Assembly: GCA_017654935.2 (NCBI GenBank)
Contig: CM065690.1
Location: forward strand, 15,792,995-15,856,994
DNA length: 64,000 nucleotides
Direction of reading: 5' to 3'
Origin: Phymorhynchus buccinoides
Taxonomy: Eukaryota; Mollusca; Gastropoda; Neogastropoda; Raphitomidae
Notes under the pieces: model-generated
Told to the model about the DNA's origin: nothing
The model's input: only the letters and a program-made list of their open reading frames with translations
Database searches by the model: none
Program-made: the position numbers and the translations under genes
In this document: piece by piece, positions 12,246 through 44,059 of the stretch
How positions within the stretch are numbered: position 1 is the first letter of the stretch
Layout: each line of letters starts with the position of its first letter

Positions 12246-13185
12246 TGAAAAAAGTGAGGTTTCATGTTTTGGTGTTTTTTTGGCTGTCATTGTGAATACG
12301 GATGCTCATTTACAACTCTTAAAAGTGAGGTTTCATGTGGGTTTTTTGTGTGCAGTCATTGTCAATACGGATGCTCATTTACAACTCTTAAAAGTGAGGT
12401 TTCATGTGGGTTTTTTGTGTGCAGTCATTGTCAATACGGATGCTCATTTACAACTCTTAAAAGTGAGGTTTCATGTGGGTTTTTTGTGTGCAGTCATTGT
12501 CAATACTGATGCTCATTTACAACTCTTAAAAGTGAGGTTTCATGTGGGGGTTTTGTGTGCAGTCATTGTCAATACTGATGCTCATTTACAACTCTTAAAA
12601 GTGAGGTTTCATGTGGGGGTTTTGTGTGCAGTCATTGTCAATACTGATGCTCATTTACAACTCTTAAAAGTGAGGTTTCATGTGGGGGTTTTGTGTGCAG
12701 TCATTGTCAATACAGATGCTCATTTACAACTCTTAAAAGTGAGGTTTCATGTGGGGTGTTTTGTGTGCAGTCATTGTCAATTACAATACTGATGCTCATT
12801 TACAACTCTTAAAAGTGATGTTTCATGTGGGGGTTTTGTGTGCAGTCATTGTCAATACAGATGCTCATTTACAACTCTTAAAAGTGATGTTTCATGTGGG
12901 GGTTTTGTGTGCAGAGTCATTGTCAATACAGATGCTCATTTACTTAAAAGTGAGGTTTCACTCTTAAAAGTGATGTTTCATGTGGGGGTTTTGTGTGCAG
13001 AGTCATTGTCAATACAGATGCTCATTTACAACTCTTAAAAGTGATGTTTCATGTGGGGGTTTTGTGTGCAGTCATTGTCAATACAGATGCTCATTTACAA
13101 CTCTTAAAAGTGAGGTTTCATGTGGGGGTTTTGTGTGCAGTCATTGTCAATACGGATGCTCATTTACAACTCTTAAAAGTCACAT
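12246..13185 (+). repeat. 69-bp minisatellite
   Basis: About 13 copies of a unit measured at exactly 69 bp in its first half (AAAAGTGAGG at 12321, 12390, 12459). The unit contains TTTCATGTGGG, TTTTGTGTGCAGTCATTG and GATGCTCATTTACAACTCTT. Later units have small indels. Because 69 is 23 codons, one frame stays open for 187 codons (12229-12792). That openness follows from the period and is not evidence of a protein. Confidence 0.93.
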
Positions 13186-13357
13186 ATTTGCCCATGTGTT
13201 CCTGCATGCACTCATTATTTCTATGCCCCCCCCCCCCCACACACACACACACTTCCATTCATTAAGCATGTATTGTAACTAAGAACAACACTGTCAACAA
13301 AAGAAAAGAAAAAAAAGAACAACACTGTCAGGTGTCATGAACTTGAACTGAAAAGAA

Positions 13358-13838
13358 TTAACCCTTTCACTGCCAATGTCGCATTTTTTGCACCACAATG
13401 GTTTAACCCTTTCACTGCCAACGTCGCATTTTTGCACCACAATGATTTAACACCCATGTTACTAGAAGGCATCAAATCAGGGTCTGTTATCCAAAGACCC
13501 TGTCCTCTTAATTTTGGGAGGTGAGGATAGACCTTGCTTTCAATATGTCACACAGGAATCCCCAGTATTGCAGACATGTTTTTCTCTACCCAGGCAAGTT
13601 GGATGGAATTTTTTTGCTGAAAAATGGCTGGCGGTGAAAGGGTTAACAGCCATGTCACTGAAAGACATCAAATCAGGGCCTGCTATCTGAAGACCCTATT
13701 TTCGTAATTTTGGGAGGTAAGGATAGGCCTAATGTTATACATGTCACAGAGGAGTTCACAATATTTTTTTTCTATACAACCCAGGTAAGTTGAATGGTAT
13801 TTTTTTGGCTGAAAAATGGATGGCGGTGAAAGGGTTAA
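13358..13838. mobile_element. Two adjacent piggyBac-like TTAA MITEs (family 1)
   Basis: TTAACCCTTTCACTGCCA starts at 13358, and again at 13403 after a short partial repeat. Right ends TGGCGGTGAAAGGGTTAA occur at 13646 and 13838. Terminal CCCTTTCACYGCCA repeats directly bordered by TTAA are the hallmark of piggyBac-type non-autonomous elements. The second copy lacks its first ~50 bp. Relatives: 21142-21394, 38996-39246, 49242-49479. Confidence 0.8.
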
Positions 13839-14156
13839 GAATGATGAACTGACGCCAACTTAGCTCGGCAGCACCGATTTCATGACACAGGTGAAGAAGA
13901 CTGGAGAAGTGGCTGTTAGGGGTAATTGTTGTTTTGAGGGAGTCAGCACCTTTGGATTGTCAGACAGCCTAGCCTCACTGACATTATTGTGCCAGAGCTA
14001 ACTGCTGGAAATGAGGGTGTGGGGGTACTGGCTGTGTATGACTATGAGTGAGGGGGGGAAGGGTAAGGAACACTGGCATTCACTATGCTCCCGTCTGTCT
14101 TTCATCTGGGGGTGGTATGTACCTGCCGTCCTCTATTTCTTCATCCTCATTCCTTC

Positions 14157-14458
<302 letters not shown>

Positions 14459-14663
14459 TCTCTCTGGGGAGATGTCAAGTTACCTTTGTTAGTTCAGACT
14501 GTGGCACCGTCAGTCTAAGCGTACAGGTGCAAACAGAGCACCGGAATTATACTGACTCTGGTGCACAGAAAAGTATTATATAGGCCTTGCATGCTGTTGG
14601 GGGGGGATGCTCGTACTGTGTCCTGTGTTCATTCTGTTCTGTGGTGTAGAGAAAGGAGATAGG

Positions 14664-14821
14664 TACCGTATTTTTCGGACTATAAGGCGATACCTTTTTC
14701 AAAGACTCAGACCCCTGCGCCTTATAATGTGACTAATGAAATAGTAAGAAAATATAGTAAAGAAATCTGAAATTTTAGGTAAATTTGGAGGGTGCGCCTT
14801 ATAGTCAGAAAAAATATGGTA
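14664..14821. mobile_element. TA-flanked MITE, CCGTATTTTTCGG family, intact short copy
   Basis: The left end is TACCGTATTTTTCGGACTAT and the right end is the inverted CTTATAGTCAGAAAAAATAT..GGTA. The ends are TA. At 158 bp this is the most compact complete copy in the window and serves as a reference for longer or nested copies at 24784-25433, 48565-48727 and 55471-56209. TA ends suggest a Tc1/mariner/pogo-type mover, which is an inference. Confidence 0.75.
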
Positions 14822-16228
14822 TATATATCAAAAGGAGATGGATTTAGAAAGGAGGTGGACAGAAGAAGGGTTAGATGAAAATGAGATATTTGAGTGCACC
14901 GAGAACAAAAGCATTGTGTTCATTTTGTGAAATGTAGTTGGAGCTGAGTTTGTGATGCGTTAGGGAGTTATCTCTAGTAAAATTTAAAAAATGTGTCTAT
15001 GCTCAATCGCGCCCACCGACTCAAACACACATGTTGATACAGACAACATAATCACATCTTTGACAACAATTCTAACTTGAAGACCTTCCCTCCACACACA
15101 TGCACACACACACACATACACGCACACACATACATATATATATACACACACACATGCGCACGAGTGCATGCTTATTCAGTTAAAGCTTTGCAAGCATAAT
15201 ATAATACAGGTACTCAAATTTTCGTTGCTTTCACCAAACTTGAGAACAAGAAAGTGGAACCCCAGTGAGGTTTTCTACAAGTTTTACGTGACATTGACAG
15301 CTGATTTGTTGCCCAGCGATTGTGTCAGAGAACGGAAGACAGTTGTGTTTCAACACTAACAGTGACATTGCCAAGTACTGCCCTGACTGGTTTGGGGAGT
15401 TCAAGGCTGTGAATTGGGGCATGCCTGTTACAGAGGGGGGGCTAAGCTAAAGGATGGGCCCCACTTTTTCCCACTTGGCCTGGGGATGTGGAAAAGTAAG
15501 CTGGATGCGCTTTCCTTTCGCAGTTTTCAATCTCTTGGACTTTGGAGTGATGTGTGGTTTTGGTTTCCATCTGTTTCTATTCTCTTTTGTTTCCCCTGGA
15601 CTCAAGGTGGTTTAAAACACACACACACACACTGTAGCTAATCTGGTAGTTTGTATGTGTATTCACTTTCTCTTCCTCTCTCTCTCTTCTGAATCCTTTT
15701 CTATGGTCACTCCTTAAAGTGTGTACAATTACTTCTGTATAAAGAAGTTGGTCACCACCACAGAAGAAGAAGAAGAACTAGGTATTAAAGTGGCCTTTTT
15801 CTCAGTACAGTGAAAACTAATCAAAACTGCAGTGGATTTTTTTTATTGACTGCTGATTTGTTGATGGTTTAGATGTATCCACTGCGATTACATGATGAAA
15901 GACTATGGACATGCTTGCAGCTTCTGTTTCTTTGGCTGCTTATAGTTGAAAGAAAAAAATGTTATGACATTAAGTGATTGACAAGGAGTAAATATATATA
16001 TCTAAAAGCAAAAGCTGCAGTTCCCAACTGAAACTTAAAGTTGGCCTGTCAGTAAGAAAGATAGTTTTCAACACTTTGCAGTCACATAGTGCGTTAAGCC
16101 AGGTGCGAGCAGAGGCACAACAGTCACTGGGTTGAAAAATAACTTATAAGAGAGCAAGTGCAAGTCCATGGTTAAATATTTGACAGAATTAAATCATTTA
16201 ATGATATATTCACAAAATAGATATCCTC
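14822..16228. other. No gene recognised
   Basis: Contains CA/TA microsatellite at 15093-15160 and short CA at 15618-15632. No exon-like conservation was seen. Confidence 0.45.
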
Positions 16229-16396
16229 CGAAGTCGGAGTGGCTGCTCACATGGCGGGGTAATCAAAAACAGTCACACGCGTAATGTTCTCATCCCTAGC
16301 TGGTGCATTTGCACCATGGTGTTCAAGTGCTTCCACTGTTGGGAATGATCCCTGGAGTCTTTAAGCCAGGGTGCGACAACAACAACACAACATGTT
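16229..16396 (+). mobile_element. SINE-like repeat C, copy 2
   Basis: Contains GGCTGCTCACATGGCGGGGT, GTAATGTTCTCATCC, ATCCCTGGAGTCTTTAAGCC and a terminal (CAA)n. Homologous to 57338-57500 and to the reverse complement of 11377-11511. Confidence 0.7.
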
Positions 16397-16596
16397 CTCA
16401 TATTTATCAATGTGCAGTTAACCTGTCAGCCGAACTTTTGGCCTAACTAAGACGATAAATGATCACGTTTTCTTGCAAAGGCTTTTTGTAGTTTACTGAT
16501 TTATTTCGTCTACTGGTAAGTTCTAGCTAAAACATTCTGTTTTCATGTACATTCTTGTTCTTCTTCAATGGTCAATTCAGTTCTTGTACATAGGTT

Positions 16597-17035
16597 TTAA
16601 CTCATTCAAGTCGTTCCGGCTATATATTCCGGAATTGATAGATAACTGTCAATTTGATGCATTTCCTTCAAGGGAAGTAAATCTGTGTGCACACAATACC
16701 TTGGTCACTTCTAAGCTCACTTCGCTCCCTTAGACCACAATTTTGCCTCTAAGTTACTCTAAGTCTAACTGCTTTTGTAGTGGTTTGTTGTGGGAAAACC
16801 AATCGGTGTATAGAGTTTTTCTATATAATGTCTGTGATTATTATAATGTCTGTATATTAAAAAAAAAAGGTCTGATCTACCATTTCCCTATGTCTAAACC
16901 TGAAGTAAAACCCTGTAATCTTCCTTCATTTCTCCTTTTGTTTGTGTATGTTTTGTTTGTGTGTATGGCTCATTGGCTGGAGTGATTTGTGAGTTTTTTT
17001 AATAATTCAAAATCGTTGCGAAGCGAATGAGTTAA
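16597..17035. mobile_element. TTAA-ended element (TTAACTCATTC family), copy 1
   Basis: The left end is TTAACTCATTCAAGTCGTTC and the right end is GCGAATGAGTTAA, so the terminal inverted repeat is TTAACTCATTC. The internal segment AAATCTGTGTGCACACA..ACCTTGGTCACTTCTAAGCT is shared in inverse orientation with 50854-51342. TTAA edges suggest a piggyBac-type non-autonomous element. Confidence 0.6.
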
Positions 17036-17465
17036 GGATTGTTGTGAAGCTGTACGGGTACTAACTATGTTTGTTACTTTTAAATCTTTGGTAACTCCTC
17101 TTCTTAAGTTGTTGTGGTTGTTTTGTGTTTTTTGAAAGAAGAGTGGGATTTGTTAATGTTATGTAACACTTTTACCAATCTTGTGTGTTCTGCATTCTTT
17201 CCACTTTGTACTCAACAATGATGGAACATTTCTATTTCTTGTCACAAAATAATGATTAAAAAAAAAAATAATTCTGACTTGTCTGCGGTTTTATTTACGT
17301 TTATTCTTCCCCTTCCATTTAACATTGCAATCCTTTTTTCTAAATCGACCTCATCTGTGTTTCATGTATGATCATCATTTTCCAGACAAGATGACAATGC
17401 ATGGAAAAAACCTGATGGCTAGCCATTTCTTGTTGTCTATGACTTCATGTTCCGTGTCAAGAAGG

Positions 17466-17960
17466 AACATGGCAGAGTGGTTAAGAGTGGCCTGCCAATT
17501 TCAATGCATGAGTGACCCGGGTTCGAATCCTGGCCTCGCCCTTTCTTTCTAGATCGAACTGAATGTCGAGTCCTTCGGATGGGGACTTAACCCCTTGACT
17601 GCCATATAACGTATCAGGTACTGACTTGATCAGTTGATGACATCACTGATGACGTCATCAGATGAAGAGGAATAACTAATATGCTGGCTTTTGCTCTAAC
17701 ACAGTCAAGAGAGTTATATCCCCAGACCATTTTGCAAGATTGGCTCTATCAGTTGTCTTTTTCATGGCATGATTTGTACAATGAATTTGTCTTTGATTTT
17801 CCCTGGCAGTCAAGGGTTTAAGTTAAAGCCAGTCTGACCCATGCGCTTTTCGCGCGTAAGCCCCACATGTTGTTTAAAAGTCGGTAATAATAGGGAGAAA
17901 TCTCGCTGCCTGGTATGACCACATTAACAGCTAACTTTCCCCAAGTCTGATCCACCTTCT
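17466..17960 (+). mobile_element. tRNA-derived SINE interrupted by a TTAA MITE
   Basis: An A-box-like TGGCAGAGTGG near 17470 and a B-box GGTTCGAATCC near 17520 are spaced as in a tRNA head. The head is followed by TCCTTCGGATGGGGACTTAA, a body segment common in marine-invertebrate tRNA SINEs. The body is cut at TTAA by 17587-17821 and resumes as GTTAAAGCCAGTCTGACCC. It is not a functional tRNA gene: no anticodon arm or acceptor stem folds convincingly. Confidence 0.7.
17587..17821. mobile_element. piggyBac-like TTAA MITE (family 2)
   Basis: The ends are TTAACCCCTTGACTGCCA and TGGCAGTCAAGGGTTTAA. A sister copy with the same ends and internal GATGTCATCAGATGAAG.GG lies at 47958-48161. It is inserted in a SINE body at TTAA. 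Confidence 0.82.
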
Positions 17961-18020
17961 CCCCCTACCCCTACCCCCTCCACTCCCCTCCCTCTGTATC
18001 CTTTTCTTTCTTTGTTACAC

Positions 18021-18039
18021 ACACTCACTCTCTCTCTGT

Positions 18040-18071
<32 letters not shown>

Positions 18072-18153
18072 TGTATGCGCACATACTTTCTGTGTGTGTG
18101 AGAGAGAGAGAGAGGGGGGGGGGAGAGTCAGAGAGAGAGAGAATGTGTATGTC

Positions 18154-18190
<37 letters not shown>
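18021..18190. repeat. CT/CA/GA microsatellite cluster
   Basis: Consecutive (CT), (CA), (GA) and poly-G runs. Confidence 0.9.
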
Positions 18191-18193
<3 letters not shown>

Positions 18194-18475
18194 ACAGCAT
18201 AAGTTAAAAGTTTAGACTTATGTTATGACATGCAGCTAGAATATTTACAAGTGTGCTGCAGTATAGCTGTCAACATGGTGATTCAGTGCACTTCCACATG
18301 CAGATCAAATGGAAGGGTAGGGTGAGGGGGGATAGGCGAAGAGATAAGCCAAGGGGAAGGCTTGAGAGTTGGGTGCTGAAGTTTGGAAGTGCCCAGGAAT
18401 TGGAACTTGGAACTGTAAGATTATAATAACAAGAAATAAAATGATGAATTCTAAGCTCTGTGTTTGCATGTTATG

Positions 18476-18750
<275 letters not shown>

Positions 18751-18975
18751 CATGTGATTAAATATTTTTGCAGAACCATTTGATTGAACATGCCTAAGTT
18801 TTCTATTGCATCTAAACTTAATACTCAGTGGATGTTCGTGGATTGCGGCTGTTTATGTATTCTCTGTGTAACGAAATGCATGTTTTGTTTCATTGTTTGC
18901 ATGTACACATTTTGTATTTTGTTTGGACTTTTCCCCCATGCTTATCAAATGTCTGCTTTGCGTCTTTTTGTACAG

Positions 18976-38312
<19,337 letters not shown>

Positions 38313-38428
38313 ATATTGGCTGCTTTTTCGCCCTCTTTTTTTTGCAGTTTCATTTAATTAATTAATTAATTTTTTGTTTGGGTTCTTATACACAGGTGGA
38401 ATCTGCTGTAAGTGTTTTGGTTTTGAAG

Positions 38429-38809
38429 TACCGTAATTCACGGACTACAAGCCTCTCCGTAATATAAGCTGCACCCCCTACTTTTTAATAAAAATCTGAA
38501 AAAAGTCGTGCATAAGCATAAGCCGCTGAAGCCACAATCTCAACTTCCGGTTGAGTCGAGTTGATCGCGGGTGTGTTGACTGCCAAAACCAGGAAACAGA
38601 TGGTCATTTTGTGAAAAAATATACTGAAATCAAGGTGAGTTTTTGTAATCAACCGTGAACAAGGCCACAGATCAAAGGTCAGAATCAAGGATACCACTGA
38701 GTTGAGTTTACTTTCACTTTCGGTAACGTTTAGGCCGTGGCACAGTACTAGCCGCGGGGGGGATTTTATTAAAAAAAAGTTTGCGGCTTATAGGCCGCGA
38801 ATTACAGTA
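38429..38809. mobile_element. TA-flanked MITE (TACCGTAATTCACGG type) in the TXLN 3' region
   Basis: Left end TACCGTAATTCACGGACTAC, right end inverted GCCGCGAATTACAGTA, TA edges. It starts 117 nt after the stop codon and probably lies in the 3' UTR. Confidence 0.7.
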
Positions 38810-38995
38810 TGTAACCTGTGGGCTGTAGCTTGTATGTGTGTTTATGGGGGGAGCTTTGGACCATGGTAAGGCTTTGGAAGTTTCTTATTCTCTCATTGTT
38901 GGGATTTGTTTTGTTTAGAAAGAAGTCACTGTGTCCTAGACAAGTTCTTCTTGTTGATCTTCCTTAGAGCAAATTTTCTGTATGATCTTTTTTTT

Positions 38996-39246
38996 TTAAC
39001 CCTTTCGCCGCCAGCCATTTTGTTTTTGCTAAATAAATACCATTAAACTGAACATGGTAGAAATGAAAATGTATCTGCAGTTATTGGGAATTTCTCTGTG
39101 AAATGCGTAACATTAGGCCTAACCTTACATCCCAAAATTAAGAAAATGAGGTCTTCAAATAACAGGTCCTGATTTGATGCTTTTTAGTGACATGGGTATA
39201 AAACCATTGTGGTGCATAAATGCGACATTGGTGGTGAAAGGGTTAA
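38996..39246. mobile_element. piggyBac-like TTAA MITE (family 1) in the TXLN 3' region
   Basis: Left end TTAACCCTTTCGCCGCCA, right end TGGTGGTGAAAGGGTTAA. The interior is inverted relative to 21142-21394. Confidence 0.82.
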
Positions 39247-39971
39247 AGGCAAGTGTTGCATTAAGTATGGAAAATATTTGTATGGTCATAAGCTGTTTTG
39301 TTGGTGATTTTTTTGGTATTATTAAGATGGGCCTGTCAAAATGTTAGTGTCAGGCACGTGCGAAGATCTGTAATGTTTGTATATTAACATTGAAGTAGAT
39401 TTGTAGTTGATGTAGATTTATATTCTGTATAATAACCTAGAAAGCTTCAAGCTTGGCTTCTTTCTATGTTCCCCTTCACTCAAAAAATATTGATTGTTCA
39501 CCCCAACTGTTGCTTCTCTGAATAGTCTTTCATATTCAGTGTCCTTAAGTGCGAAAGAGCAGGTTTGAATGACAGACCTACGCTTTGAGGCTTTGCTTTG
39601 TAGGCGCCCATAACCTTTTTCTTGCAACTTTTGTTTCCTTCTCTTTATAAATAAATTTGTGACAATTTCACAGAAAATGGGGCCTTGATAATGGAGAAAG
39701 TTATCAATAAAGAAGAATAGCTTCCTGAAGTTTTGTTCCAAACTGAAATGATACAAATGTTTCTTTATCGTGTTGTGCTTTAACAATAACCTACCCCTAC
39801 AAGCAATAAATGGACAAACTAAAATACAAATGTCCAGAATAAGGATATTTGTATCGTAGATGGTTTTGAGAATGCTTGCCTTATGTTTGCATGGTTTTCC
39901 CCGACCCGTGTTTTGAGTGGACTGCTGAGAGTTGAACTCTCTCTCTGGGGGGATTTTGTGTCTGCTGTGTT

Positions 39972-39977
39972 AATAAA
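39972..39977 (+). terminator. Candidate polyadenylation signal for TXLN
   Basis: AATAAA followed within 30 nt by the GT-rich GTGTCTGTTTG. Other AATAAA hexamers lie at 39706 and 39805. This one has the best downstream context, but the true 3' end cannot be fixed from sequence alone. Confidence 0.4.
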
Positions 39978-40099
39978 GCGATGTTTACCCTGCATACTTG
40001 AAGTGTCTGTTTGTAGAGAAATGGATTAGAGTGGATGACTGTGTCATGTGTTGCTCAGAATTTTATATTTTTATATATTCATATGTGTGTGTGTCTCTA

Positions 40100-40234
<135 letters not shown>

Positions 40235-40299
40235 TCTATCTTAATTAAAATTTTGATTAATTTAGTTCACTTATAATGGTATGAACGTGTGTGATATCC

Positions 40300-40505
40300 T
40301 TAGTTTAGTAAAATCTGCAGTCGTCTTCAGATTCCAAAATTCTCTGTGTTCCAAGTACACGAACAAAAATGTTTGGAGAGCACTCCTTTTCCTTTTTGGC
40401 CCCATCAGTTTGGAATTCCTTGCCACGCGGAACTTGTCACATCCAGTCTTTACCATCTTTCAAAACAGCTCTCAACATACCTATTCAAACGGCATCACAA
40501 TCTGA
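40300..40505 (+). pseudogene. LINE ORF2 C-terminal remnant
   Basis: One frame reads FGEHSFSFLAPSVWNSLP followed by LPSFKTALNIPI. The FSF.APSVWNSLP...........FK..L pattern is the usual C-terminal end of CR1/RTE/jockey-type reverse transcriptases. Only the tail survives, and it ends at a poly-C run (40540-40560). Confidence 0.75.
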
Positions 40506-40739
40506 ATCTTTAGGCCATATTACTTTTGATTCTCGTATCCCCCCCCCCCCCCCCCCCCCCTTTATGTTAGTTGACTGTCAGCTTAGATGTGAGAGAGAGA
40601 GAGAGAATGTTGATGCTTTATTCAACAGTTGTATCATGTATTGCGTTTAGGGTGGAGTGAGTGATGCTGATTGTGGTGATAGTAATGGTGTGTGTGTGTG
40701 CATGTGTATGTTTGTAGAGAAACAGATTAGTGTAGAGAG

Positions 40740-40830
40740 ATTAGTGGCACAGAGGTAACGCTTTCGCCTTGTTTCAAGTAAACCCGAGTTCGAACCTGGG
40801 TACAGAGGATTTTTCCTCTCACTTTACACT
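40740..40830 (+). mobile_element. tRNA-derived SINE head
   Basis: A-box-like TGGCACAGAGGTAACGC and B-box GAGTTCGAACCTGGG are spaced as in a tRNA. The body is unclear. It is not a functional tRNA gene. Confidence 0.55.
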
Positions 40831-40942
40831 AGGCCTTCTGACGATAAATCGCAACGGAACTAGGAGGGCGCATGAACCTAATAGAAAATATAGAAGGAGA
40901 AAGACCTACTGCTTATCCTGGGTTAAGACCATTAACACCCCC

Positions 40943-40973
<31 letters not shown>

Positions 40974-41257
40974 ACTTCCAGAAGCCGCAAGAAAAAAAGG
41001 TCTAGTGGTCAGTGATTGCAGGCTCAGATGGTGATCTGGTCAGCGCTGATAAAAATGCGCTGACGGAGCCTGTGGTGACAGTGGCCTCACTCAGTTGGTT
41101 CCACTCCATGGCAATCCGGATGAAGGACTTGGAGAGAGAGCCTGCGCGTTGATATGTTTGCTTTTAATTTGCATTGGCTATTTACTCTCTAGTGGGAAAA
41201 TAGAATTCAGGCTATTTTCCCTCACACTCTCTCTTGGCCTTTTTTGTATTTTAGGTT

Positions 41258-41333
<76 letters not shown>

Positions 41334-41900
41334 GCTCTCAGTTTCAGTTTCTCTCTGTATCTCTTTCTCTGTGTGACTATGTCTCTTTGTGTCTGTCTTT
41401 GGCTTTCTCTTTCTGTGTGTGTGTCTCTTGTCTCTCTCTCTCTCTCTCTGTATCTCAGTCTCTGTCTTTCTGTGTCTCTATGTCTCCCCCCCCCCCCCTC
41501 TCTGTCTCCTCGTCTTTCTCTGTGTGTCTCTGTCTCCCTTTTACGTCTCACTGTCTCTCTCATTGTTCCTCTATTTGTTTCTCTCTTTGTTTTTCTTTCT
41601 TTGTCTTTCTCTCACTGTGTGACTGTGCCCCCCCCCCCTCCCCTCTCTCTCTGCGTGTGTGTCTCTGTATCTATCTCAGTCTCTGTGCCTCTGTCTCTGT
41701 GTCTGTGTCTCTCTCTCTATATCTTTCTCTCGCTCTCTCTTTGTGTCTGTCTCTCTCTCCCTTTTCTGTCTCTCTCGTTCTCTGTCTCTCTATGTGTTTG
41801 TCTGTCTCTAGTCTCATTGTTTTTCTCTTTCCATTTTGGAATCCATCTCCCTTTGTATGTCTTACATCTCTGACTCTCTTTGTCTTTCTCTAGCTCCTAC
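41258..41900. repeat. CT-rich low-complexity block
   Basis: Pure (CT)n at 41260-41325, then degenerate CT/TG sequence with poly-C runs. Frames across it are artefacts. Confidence 0.92.
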
Positions 41901-41924
41901 AGCTTTGCAACTGTGCAGACCGAG

Positions 41925-41926
41925 AC

Positions 41927-41969
<43 letters not shown>

Positions 41970-42380
41970 CAGAGAGAGACAAAGATTGAGAAACAGAGAC
42001 TGAGATACACACAGAGACAGTGAGTGAGACATACACAGAAAGTCTGAAATGGAGACAGAGATCGAGAGAGAAAGACAGTGAGACTGAGAGACAGGAACAT
42101 ACAGAGAAAGAGAGAGATAAACAAAAACAAAGAAAGACAGAGAGATAAAGTTAAAAAGACAGACTCACACAGAGAGAGAACGGGAGAGATACACAGACAG
42201 TCACACGTACAGTGAGAGAAAGACAAGGTCAGGTCAGATCTTCAGTCACACAGTGAGAGAAAGACAAAGAAGAAAAAACAAAGACAATGAGAGAGAGACA
42301 CAAAGGGAGACACAGAGAGAGAGGGGGAGACATAGAGAGAGAGACAGACAAACAGAAAAAAAGACAGAGTAGGAAAAGAC
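41925..42380. repeat. GA-rich low-complexity block
   Basis: Degenerate GAGA/GACA sequence, roughly the complement in composition of 41258-41900, so the two blocks form a loose inverted pair. Confidence 0.88.
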
Positions 42381-43204
42381 ATTTAGTGATTTACTGGCAT
42401 AGCCCGCAAAGCTAAAAATAGAGTACGTCGATGGCATAGCCTTCACTGGCGACCTTGACCTTGAAAGGATCACTGGTGAAAATTGCAGTCAATTTGTAAA
42501 AAAAAAACCACCATGTATTTCTGTGGACATTTTCAGAATACAGAACATATAACAATTTCATGAAGTCTACGTTATTTATTATGAAGGGAAAAAAAACCCC
42601 ATCTCAAAATATATTTGCTGCGGAGAGATTACTCGCTTCCTTGGAGACGATTCAACTATGGCGGACAACAGTGGAGGTGTAAGTGTAATTTTCACGAAAT
42701 ATTCTTTGTTGTAGTTGCTGGGAAAGCGAAGTTGTTCTTGACAGACTATATAATATTAACCAAGTTTGGATTAGTGTTTTTGAAAGTAGGGTACTTTGTC
42801 GGTGAATTATTTGTTGGTGAGCTGTAAACGTTGTTTGATTTTTAGCACTTGCCCGCATCCACGCGCGCAAAACTTCCAAAAAGACTGAAAAGCCTCAAAT
42901 AGTCAAAACATCTTGTCCTCGTCCCATTATCCTGATTCAAGTTAGTTGGATTCTGATCTCTATTCCATCAAAATCTTCAAAATGTTGAAGTGGGATGCTC
43001 AATTGAAAGAAGAAGAAGATTCGTTTTCTTAAAATTATGTGATAGAAATCTTAATATGTGGCATCACATCATCATCACATCACATAAGGCTATAGGCTAT
43101 ATTTTGCCCTCATTAGTGGTGATTTTTGCATCAAATATCAATTGTTTTTTAAATATTTTATTTGCCTGTGGATTTATTTTGGCTTGAGTGTATACTAACA
43201 GTAA

Positions 43205-43445
43205 CACTTAGCTTTGTTTTTCATATGATATATACATCCAAATTGGTAGAAAAAGTATATTTTGATAATTCTTTGTCAATGCGATTTTTAAAGGCATTTA
43301 CTGAAGGTGCATTGACAGTATCAAATGATAAATTGTTCCATAGATTTGTTATTCTGTTAGCAAAGAATGAATGAAACTGTCTGGTGTTGGTTATTGTTTG
43401 GGTTAGTTTAAAATTGTGTCCCCGAGTAGTATTATGACTAGATAA
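43205..43445 (-). pseudogene. LINE ORF2 C-terminal remnant, copy 1
   Basis: The minus strand reads SHNTTRGHNFKLTQTITNTR, then FFANRITNLWNNLS and VNAPSVNAFKNRIDKELSKY. This is the conserved C-terminal tail of CR1-like non-LTR reverse transcriptases (RGH.FKL....... FF.NRI..LWN.L.....A.S...FKNR.D). Confidence 0.78.
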
Positions 43446-43629
43446 GTGGAAAAGAGGTGCAGTAGTTGAGGAATAAAATGGTAAAATGATTCAACGCGAT
43501 GATCAGGTCAGGTCAGGTAGTTAGGACATTAGGCCTCGCGGCCTCTTCACAGACACTGCCCTGTCGTTTTTGTTTGAAATTTTGCACATCTGAGAGGTTT
43601 TTATATTTTGTTTTCGGCAAATCTGCCTT

Positions 43630-44059
43630 TTAGTCATGCTCATATTGTAGTTTTGATATGTTAGTGTATCCACCAAGGAGGTTTTTGAATTGTGTTAGAT
43701 TCTGTGCTCGTTTAATATGTGCAGGAAGAGTATTCCAAAACTTTGTTACTCTGTTAGAAAATAAAAAATTTATAATATTAGTTCGGCTATACTGGGTTAG
43801 TATTTTTAAGTCAATATTGCAGGTTCTTGAGTCAGTTGTTAGCTGGAACAAAGATTTACTAGTATTGTTGTCACTGTGAAAAATTTTTGTATGTGTTTAT
43901 CAGATCCCCACGAATTCTTCTATATTTCAGAGATGGTAATTTCAACTTCCTTAGTCTGTGTTCGTAATCAAGATGACTAACGCCTTTAATCAATTTTGTC
44001 GCGCGTCTTCGGACCCTTGATGATTGATTGTGGCTACGCACAGCGAAGAAGAAGATCAA
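43630..44059 (-). pseudogene. LINE ORF2 C-terminal remnant, copy 2
   Basis: The minus strand reads SRVRRRATKLIKGVSHLDYE, then RLRKLKLPSLKYRRIRGDL. In another frame nearer 43.7 kb it reads FLFSNRVTKFWNTLPAHIK and LTQFKNLL. Same protein region as copy 1 but extended upstream. The frame change near 43870 marks it as a pseudogene. Confidence 0.82.

Noticed and set aside
17466..17545. Functional tRNA gene
   Set aside because: A- and B-box-like motifs are present, but the arms do not form a cloverleaf and SINE body follows directly.
18784..18975. ATG at 18784 as the taxilin start
   Set aside because: The 64 codons are Cys/Phe-rich and unlike taxilin N-termini, and a strong acceptor at 18975 better explains the open frame. 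Not fully excluded.
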